NCBI GenBank assembly: GCA_914767715.1
Contig: OU612066.1
Location: 22,606,283 to 22,666,282 of the forward strand
Length of the DNA stretch: 60,000 nt
Source of the DNA: Membranipora membranacea
Taxonomy: Eukaryota; Bryozoa; Gymnolaemata; Cheilostomatida; Membraniporidae
Reading direction: 5' to 3'
Shown: piece after piece, positions 48,301 through 57,300 of the stretch
How positions within the stretch are numbered: position 1 is the first letter of the stretch
Layout of the letters: every line of letters begins with the position of its first letter
The notes under the pieces: generated by a model
The model's input: the letters and a program-made list of their open reading frames with translations, nothing else
Databases searched by the model: none
Told to the model about the DNA's origin: nothing
Position numbers and translations under genes: made by a program

Positions 48301-51300
48301 GAGCTCTGCAAAGTGAGAGAGACTCTAGTTGATGACAAGGATCCTGACTACTACAAAACATTCTTGGCAGGAATTTGAGAAGTTTTGCCGGATGCATCTA
48401 TATTTCTTCCAGGTGAATAAAGATAGTTTTTTAATAAGATATCGATACAGATTACTGCATTGCTCAACCAAGTAATTGAAGAATTTGTAAATCAATCTGC
48501 GGATACCCATTTTCCATCACAAACTTGTTAGATTGCAAGCAAGATGAAATGTTTAATGATGTCAATCACAATGAAATACACATATCCATTATATTCCTTT
48601 TTTTTCTTCTAAGGAACAATTCATAGTGACAGCGCTGATACAAATATGATACAGTCTGATAAATCAGTTGGAGCGGCATCTCAGCCTGAAGTAATTTTAC
48701 TGGATGATGAAATGGAGACGGAGACACCACAGCTACCAGAATCAGCTAAGATTGATGTGCAAGCAAGAGACAGTTTAAACGCCATGGATCTGATAGCGAA
48801 GCTGGCGCTTAGTGAAGATGACATCAAAAGTATTGAGAGGCTAACTATAGGCCAGAGCAGCAACCCTCTATGGTTTGAGGCCAGAAAAGGGCGTATCACT
48901 GCATCTAATTTTTATGGTGTACATACAAGGGTTGAGACAGTGAAAAAAAACCAGATGAAACATGCGATGCCCTAGTAAATAGATTGTTGTATCCAACCCC
49001 ATTGGACAACATAGCTCATGTACAGCGGGGATCAGCTATGGAATCTGTGGCATCCATAAAACTAATCAGTAGACTGAAAGCGTTGGGCCACATCAACCCA
49101 TCAATCAGATCATGTGGTCTGTTTATTGATAGAGCTGACCAGTTCCTAGGTGCCAGCCCTGATGGCATAGTGACTTGTGACTGTTGTCCTGAGAGGCTGG
49201 CTGAAATTAAATGTCCAACAACACAACTTTCCAGCTACCAACATATAAAGGAAGGTAAATTAAAGAAAAAAGATCCCTACTACGGGCAGGTGCAGGGACA
49301 AATGATGATAACTGGCATCAAAGAGTCGTGGTTTTTTGTTTTTATGAGGACCATCAGGGTCATTTGGAACTGATAGCATACGACGAAGATTTCAGCAGCC
49401 ATCTCCGTGACAATATCAAAAAGTTTTATCATTTGTATATGGCGCCCCAAATTATTTTAGGGCGTAAACGTAAAATTAAAATTCTTGTCATCTTTCTGTT
49501 CACCCCAGTCTAAGTACTTACTTATTAAACACAGTTCAACATGATGTCTGATGCGTGAATGTTTAGGTTTGTTTCGCTGTTCCAACCAAAGCTGGTGCAA
49601 TATTACTTTTGCTGTTTGAAATAATATCGTTTACATAAGTTCACACCCCAGTTGATAAAATACGTTCTTGTATCTCACTGTTCCTACCTTTATGCATAAC
49701 AATGTTGGAAGTTTTGATTAAACATCTCATATTATTATACAGTAATCCCATCAAGTTAATAAATGTAATATGGCTATTTAGCCAGCAATGTAGTCGTCCA
49801 ATATTTGTCCTCAAAATTCTAACCTAATAGTGGTGATTCAGAGCAATAATCATAAACAAGCAATAATCGTAGAACCACAGAGTAAGGATATTTATCCTTA
49901 CTCTGTGATAGAACCATGACAGGTCATGTTAGAACTGCATCTTTTCACTTCAGGTCAAAGCTGTTTATCTAATCTTGTCAACAGCATTCCGTTTGAAAAT
50001 TAGGCTCTGTATTAAAACATCAATATTGGAGTAAGCTGCTGTGGCCCAGTTTATAATGGGAGTGTGGTTGTATCATAGACTTAATATACTGTAGTATATT
50101 AAGTCTATGGGTTGTATAATGGGAGTGGGGGGGGGGTTTATGTCTGGTTTGGCTATTCGACTCAACATCCTTTGACTATAATAATGAATTTCACAGGTGA
50201 ATGTAATATTTACAGTAATATCAATAATATCATAGTTTCTTTCTGGGCTTATATTATTTGCTTGAAGTCAGGTCAGGTGAATCATAGAAATCACAAACAT
50301 TTTCAGCAACAAAGAAATCCAGCCATCTCTTTTCTGTATTTCACTGTTCCTACCTTTATGCATAACAATGTTGGAAGTTTTGATTAAACATCTCATATTA
50401 TTATACAGTAATCCCATCAAGTTTATAAATATAATATGGCTATTTAGCCAGCAATGTAGTCCTCCAATATTTGTCCTCAAATGTCTAACCTAATATAGTG
50501 GTGATTCAGAGCAATAATCGTAAACAAGCTCCACAGGATAGAACCACAGAGTAAGGATATTTATCCTTACTCTGTGATAGAACCATGACAGGTCATGTTA
50601 GAACTGCATCTTTTCACTTCAGGTCAAAGCTGTTTATTTAATCTTGTCAACAGCATTCCGTTTGAAAATTAGGCTCTGTATTAAAACATCAATATTGAGT
50701 AAGCTGCTGTGGCCCAGTTTATAATGGGAGTGTGGTTGTATAATGGGAGTGCGGGGTTTTATGTCTGGTTTGGCTATTCGACTCAACATCCTTTGACTAT
50801 AATTATGAATTTCACAGGTGAATGTAATATTTACAGTAATATCAATAATATCATAGTTTCTTTCTGGGCTTATATTATTTGCTTGAAGTCAGGTCAGGTG
50901 AACCATAGAAATCACAAACATTTTCAGCAACAAAGAAATCCAGCCATCTCTTTTCAGAGGTACACAGTCCTTTGAAAAGAGTTTTCGTTTAGACAAGCAG
51001 TTCAAATATGAATTGTGGTCAACATTACATCTTTTGAATCGAAATATAAATGCAACAGCTTTTTTTTATTAGGATTATGATTAGGATTATCTTTAGTCTC
51101 TGATATAAATAGGCAATGTATTCACAAATTATGGCAGGTCCAGTAAAAAACTGACAATAATCCCTGTAAAACTGCTAAATAATCCCTGGTATTGGTAAGC
51201 TGATAGTAATCCATGTAAGTCAAGCCAGCTATAGTGTAAGATGCATAACTAGGTAACCCTAATATTATAACTCAGCCTGATTCTAACATAGTCTATGTTG

Positions 51301-54300
51301 CCTCTGGCTGAGGATATTTGTCTATTCATCAGCTGTGGTCCAGCAACTGACTATTGGAGGCTGTAAATTTGTGAGTGCTGCACATATAAATAAAATGTCA
51401 TTAGCATGCCTAAGTGTTTTGTTATCTAAAGTTGAAGAAAGAATACGAAATACTTTGAGTCTTCTAATAACACGCTCCACATGTATCCGTACATTAGCCA
51501 CCCTCTTTGTATCCTGTACTTGTCTAGAAGTCATCTGGGTGGTTCCTTTTCCTGCTGGTGGTATAATCAGCTCAGCATGCCTGCTAAGTAGCTCCTGTGA
51601 CAATGCAAAGCCTCTATCTGCCATTACTCGGTCATTTGGATTAATATAGTCAAAAAAATTGGAGTCTCTAGTAATAAATCTATCTGTGCTTCTTCCAGCA
51701 TACAACTCAGATATATAGCAGATGCTACCTTGAGGTGTAATAGCGACCAGGCACTTTACAGTATTGTTATGTTTGTATTCGGACCATGTTGCTGCTCGGT
51801 TTTTAAGGTCCTTAGGTTTTTGAATGTGAACTCGGTGCAGTCAATAATACAACGTAGTCTTTTAAAGTTCGAGTATTCTTTGGGGATAGTTTTAGCGATT
51901 TCTTCCACAGTGTAAAAGACAATGAGAGGCTTCAGCACTTTGGCGAGGAGCGGTAGGGTACAGTTGAGAATTTCCGTAACACTGGTCTCACTGATGTCAA
52001 ATCTGTAAATAAAATTTTTTTTTAAAACATTTAGCTAAAATGATAGTTTTATAAAGAGATTTAAATAATTAATCAATCTAGAATATTTTGTGATCCAATG
52101 GGTGTTTCCTTCTAATAATGACTGACAAAGCCTGATAAATAAAAGGTACGTCTTATTTTTTGTAGCTAATATTTTTGCACTTTAGCTTGCACCAAGACCT
52201 TTCAGCTTTTGTAAAATTATGTACAGTACATGTACATTGTAAGAAATGGGTAACAATATCGTGTATTGTTTACCACATATTGCTCTAACAAATTAAAATT
52301 TTATATTTACTTGTCAGCTAGATCCTTGCGTAAAAGTCCAAGTCTAAGCCTCAATAACACTAGCAGCAGCCGATCTTCATTGCACAGCTTGACATATGTA
52401 TTCTTACGGAGGTTCTGAAATCTTTTGTACTTGAGCTGTGTGATGTGGGTGACAGGTTTTGTTTTCTTCACTACATGGAACTGACTGTAAATATCAGCTA
52501 ATAGTTCAAAAATCTTCACCTTTGGGACACCAGTGTAAAATGACGCATCTTGGTCTGTTTTCAAGAGCTTTTTGTGGTACGGACGCTGATGAAGTTTGAG
52601 CTGGGCAGACTTGGCTCTCAAAACCATAGATTTGGCCATGAGTTTTCCATTAGCCTCCAACAGTTCATGATTGTTATTATCAGCTGCAGAGGTTGGGGCA
52701 GATGGTTTATGTAGCTCATTAGTGGCACCGGCATCCAGCCCTTCCTGAATATTGACCAGAGGTTTAGTCTCGATTTCACTGAAGCACTCATCATCAAATA
52801 ATGTTTCCAAAATAGCTGTATTTGTTTTGTGAGAGGAAATATTAGATGGCCCTGGTTGACTAGATCTGTCTGATATCATTAGTGGCTCCAAGCTGCTGGT
52901 TGTTCCTGTTTCTACTGATACGTTTTTATTTGGATTCCTTGGGTTCCTCAGTAAAGTGCTAATCTTCAGTGTTGCATCGTATCCAAGCTTCTGCGTAGGA
53001 TTGGGATTTTTATCAGTGGGTAGACCATCCACAAAATGAACACTGCATGCTCTCGAATTACTGTCTGGGACCCACAAAGTTTTATCAGTTTCGCTTTTTT
53101 GTCGATTGATCAAGGTGACCCAATTCTTCCACTTTAGGTTATCAGTCGGAAATTTAAAATGTGTAAATGGTAGACATCCACACAATCCTGTAAAAGATAA
53201 TATTGAAGTAAAAAAATCGTCAATGTTTTATTTAAATGATTTTGATATTTTATATAAATCTTTATAAATTTATCAAAGCTTGCTCGGTAATCTTCAAATT
53301 TTATGCATTGTAACCGATAGCTCAGATCAGACTAATAATAATAAAGAAGATAAATGGTGCAGCAGTAGCCTTGTCACGTGGCTACGGGTTTTGGACCAAA
53401 AAAAGAAAACCCATGGCTGCATGAAAAGGCTAGTGCAGCAGTATTTGCAATTACCATTTCTGAACTTTCAGGCGTGTATATGCGTGATTTAATATCAAAA
53501 TCTGTTATGTTTTGGTTCATTACTTATAATGCTTGGAATAATCATGAGGAAAATAAAAACTGATCTTACCCTTATTTTGTCCAGTGTGTTTTTACATGGC
53601 TGCTTCTTGATGTTAGATAATTTCCGAGTGATTAGTGCAGCCCATAGCTGCACAACTAGCTGCTGGCATTATTTATCTTCTTATCTTTTGAACTTATTTG
53701 ACTTTGTATGCGATGACTATAAATGCTTTCGTATAATGACTGTTTTCGGATAAAACTGAATGTCTTATACTAAAGCTGTGGCTACATGTCACGATTTTAA
53801 CATCGATTTAGGGTCACGAGTGGTTAATCGGTGGATCTGCACGAGTGATTACTCGTGTTAAGTGGACATCCAACTTGTTGGTCTTTTGCCCGAGTGATCT
53901 AGACGATCCTCTATGCTGATTGGTTGTTGATTGCTTGCTTAAATAATTACGCGGTTCAACACGTCATCTATCAAATTGTGACAGGCTATCAAAAATGGAG
54001 GAGTTGATAATATCTGTAGTTAAATCACATCCTCCTATTTATGATAAAAAAGACCATAACTACAAAGATAGGAGTGGTGCTGTAATGAAAATATGGAAGG
54101 TAATAGCTGTATCACTTGGAAATGGAAGCTGTCCTGACATGACATCCATAGTATAGCATAGGAAAATCAATTTTACAGAAGAATGAAATTTTATTTGGTG
54201 AAGATTCTAAGTGACAAAGACCCGGATTTAATATGACATATCCGGTCATTTGTTAACACGCCCATTAAATATCATTGGTCAATCGATTGAACTGAGGGAG

Positions 54301-57300
54301 TTAATTGGTCAATATAGGCACCTGATTTATTACCCCACTATAACTCACTAAACCATCGAGTACTAACTCATAGGCCTGTGTAGCAGTGTGAGATCGGCCT
54401 AGCATGTCTAGACATGCCATCGGCCTGTGATTACATCGTGACATGTAGCCACACCTTTATGAATGAATCAGCTGATCTTGTGGTTGGGGACATCCCTCTT
54501 TTGTTTACTGTTTCCAAACAGTTTATACATAGTGATTTGTGGTTGCATAATGAATGCTATAAATCATCCTTTGATGTATGCGGTAGTAGAGCTATTGACA
54601 GTGATCAGGGTGCACAATACACTGTTGCATTCAATAACTTTATCATGCATGCTCAGATTTTTTTGTCCTGCAGATATGTGAAAGTTCTTATGATGAGGTA
54701 TAACTTACTTGCAGGGCTGGACCCTTACCCTACCCCAATGGATGTTATTTCTGCAAATTTAGCACAGGCTACATGATAAGCCATGATAAATTTGTGTTCG
54801 ACAGGAGGAGATAACTCTTATTTAAAACAGGGCACATAAAAGTGTCAGATGTCGTGTATTGAATTCTGTGATTTCAACTTGCTGTTAAGTAAGAAATAAA
54901 AGATTGGGCTGCCCCTAAGAGGGACGCAAGGTGCCCTAAATCCTCATACTGAGAATGTGATACATCCTAGAAAACTAGAATGCATCCTAGATATGAGGTC
55001 ATATAAGATCTCCTGAACTGGGTGTGCAGCAATCTGCCAAAACTGGAACTGGCACTAATCGGCCATTGGCAGTAACATTTTGATCGTAGTCAATAGGCCG
55101 AGAAGCGATCTGTTTTCAACTTACCCACACATGAGTGTTACCGACCAGGCCTTGTAATGCGTGAGACGTACTGTTGATCACGCTCTCAGCTGAGATAGAT
55201 GATGTTATATTCATCTTCTGTGACATAATAGTCAGTATATCTGGAACTAGAGCTGCTTCAGCGGCACTGAAATCTACGATTACGAAAAAGATATTAAATA
55301 AATACTTTTACAGTCTGACTACTTTGAGTTGAGAAATGAAAGATTACTTACTACTGTGTGGCATTATGGGTAACTCTTTTAACGTACAAAGCATTATTTT
55401 CTGACAAAATCATCCGCATTCAAACACATCAAATATCCTGGTAAAACAGAAACGGTTCATTCTTACAACCATGGATTGAGCAATGAAAGATTACTTTTGT
55501 CAGTGTTGCATTATGGGTAACTATTTTTATATAGTTAAGAAAGCATTTGTCTCTGAAAACTATCTGCATTCAAACACATTAAATATCCTGGTGAATCAGA
55601 AACAGCTCAAACTGCCTTTTGTTATTGCCTGGCGGCCTTATTGGTGATGTACGTTATAGAGTTGGATCAAGTGTGATCCAATTTGCCTGCATTCCAGGTC
55701 GGCACAAGGGCAGCGGGATGAGAGAGCAAGAAAATTGGATCATATTTGTAAACATGCTTCTCATTTTACAAAAGCCTTTCTTCTGACTGCTGAGACATTG
55801 CATCAAGAATTACCCCTGCCAATCAACCCTAAAGGTAGCCAGTTGATTGTACTGCACAAAAAATCAATAAATTGACAGAGCAATACCTGTTTTCATTCTT
55901 CAACTGATTTTCCCTGCACAAACAACGCTAATAAATATAGTTAAGTCTATTAGATCAAGGAGTTAGGTGTTTAACTCCTTGATTTAACTTTATGAGATCA
56001 AGTTGGATACATTTGCCTGCATTTGGAGTTGCTCCCCTCCATTCACTGGTCACGCCAGGTGACCAATGGCGTGGCGAGTGGATGGAGGGGAGCAACTCCG
56101 AATGCAAGCAAATTTATCAAACTTGATCTAATCAGAGAGGGTGGGATCGCATCCTCCCATCCTCCCTGGTCTAATAATGTATCTATACTATACCTTCACT
56201 TGTGTAATGCTCAATAATACCCAATATATGGCTCATCTCCTCGATAGATACAATATCATTGTCCTGCATCATCTTCGTCTAAAAAGTCATGATATTAGAT
56301 AACAGAAGGATTAGAGCTCGATGGTGGCATTGTGCTGAAAGAGATCCCCAGACAGCATTGGGACCCACTACAAAAATTGGGTATCAACATTATGTGATAT
56401 ATATACTCAGTTACCAATTACTATCATAAGTCACTTTGCAATTTGCAGTTAATCAAGTCAGTATGAAAGCATTGAGAGCTAGTTCAGTAAAAATAGCGAC
56501 ACTTCACTTATTCTAGTAGCCTCATAGCAGACTTACCACATTCTTTAGTACCCATAGTCTGCTGTACACCACTTCTGAAAGATATGGCAAAAGTTCTAGT
56601 AATTTGACGGGGAAGATACATCACATTCAATTAATGATTTATCTGCGCAAACCGGGTTGGTCTCAGTTTTCTTCAATCAGGTGGTCGCCACTCTAGTCTT
56701 GGCTCTCATGCATGGACTGACAGACCACACCGCTGCATTTTTATCTTTTTTGAAATAATTTATCAATCATCATTTAGTTATTGCAGGAACCTAATAAAAA
56801 AATTTAAAAAAAAAGACTGCTCACATAAATTACCTCACTTTATGTTCATTGATAACTAAAATTCAGCCGAGTCAAGAGTCATTCATCATCGAGACTTCTA
56901 ATATTGTGGAAAAAGAATTATATGGTAGAATTGATTGAACATTTTATACGAGATTCAAGTTCAGCATAAGTGAGAACTCTAAGACAATTCCATCATTGAC
57001 TGTATTTATGGTCCCCTTGTAAAAAAGGAGGCAACTCTCAAAGTTTATTTATTTGCTTCAATCATACATACATAGCTGCTTTGATTTGGTTTGGTTAAAT
57101 TATAGTACAACGAGTAGATTTACATGTTTAACAATATAGCGATTTAAAATAACACAGAGAACCTGAATTCTTAGTCAATATAGTGACAAGCCCCTCCCCA
57201 CTAGGCTAAGTGCTCAGACTGCTCCAATGCGAGTTAATGGCATTACTTTATCAACCACTCAAATGAGTAATGATGTAATGCCATTGCATCGGAGCCGTCT

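Larger units (their letters stand above)
49669..50955. repeat. Two-unit tandem duplication, period 666 bp
   Basis: 49,669-50,334 is repeated from 50,335 to about 50,955. Units start TGTATYTCACTGTTCCTACC and end GCCATCTCTTTTC, with few differences. The first unit contains a 36-bp palindrome plus an 8-bp duplication that the second lacks. It lies between the two transposon genes. Confidence 0.88.
53731..54848 (-). repeat. Right terminal inverted repeat of the ISL2EU element, interrupted
   Basis: Inverted copy of 46,215-46,646, split after 53,770 by a 689-bp DNA element and resuming at about 54,460. Confidence 0.9.
46213..54850. mobile_element. ISL2EU-type DNA transposon, degenerate (8.6 kb with its insertion)
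   Basis: Long terminal inverted repeats (46,215-46,646 and 53,731-54,848) begin CTGACACTTTTATGTGCCC and are flanked by AT on each side, consistent with a 2-bp target duplication. Inside are two convergent genes: a SAP/SWIM/YqaJ protein (plus) and a THAP-DDE transposase (minus). To my knowledge that pairing of YqaJ with a THAP/IS5-like transposase is the signature of the ISL2EU superfamily. It sits in the GPCR intron 45,603-55,124. All genes carry disabling mutations, so it cannot move by itself. Confidence 0.85.

Noticed and set aside
50112-50975. Two similar frames (50,112-50,387 and 50,709-50,975) resembling a membrane protein
   Set aside because: They are the two units of the 666-bp tandem duplication; nothing else supports a protein.
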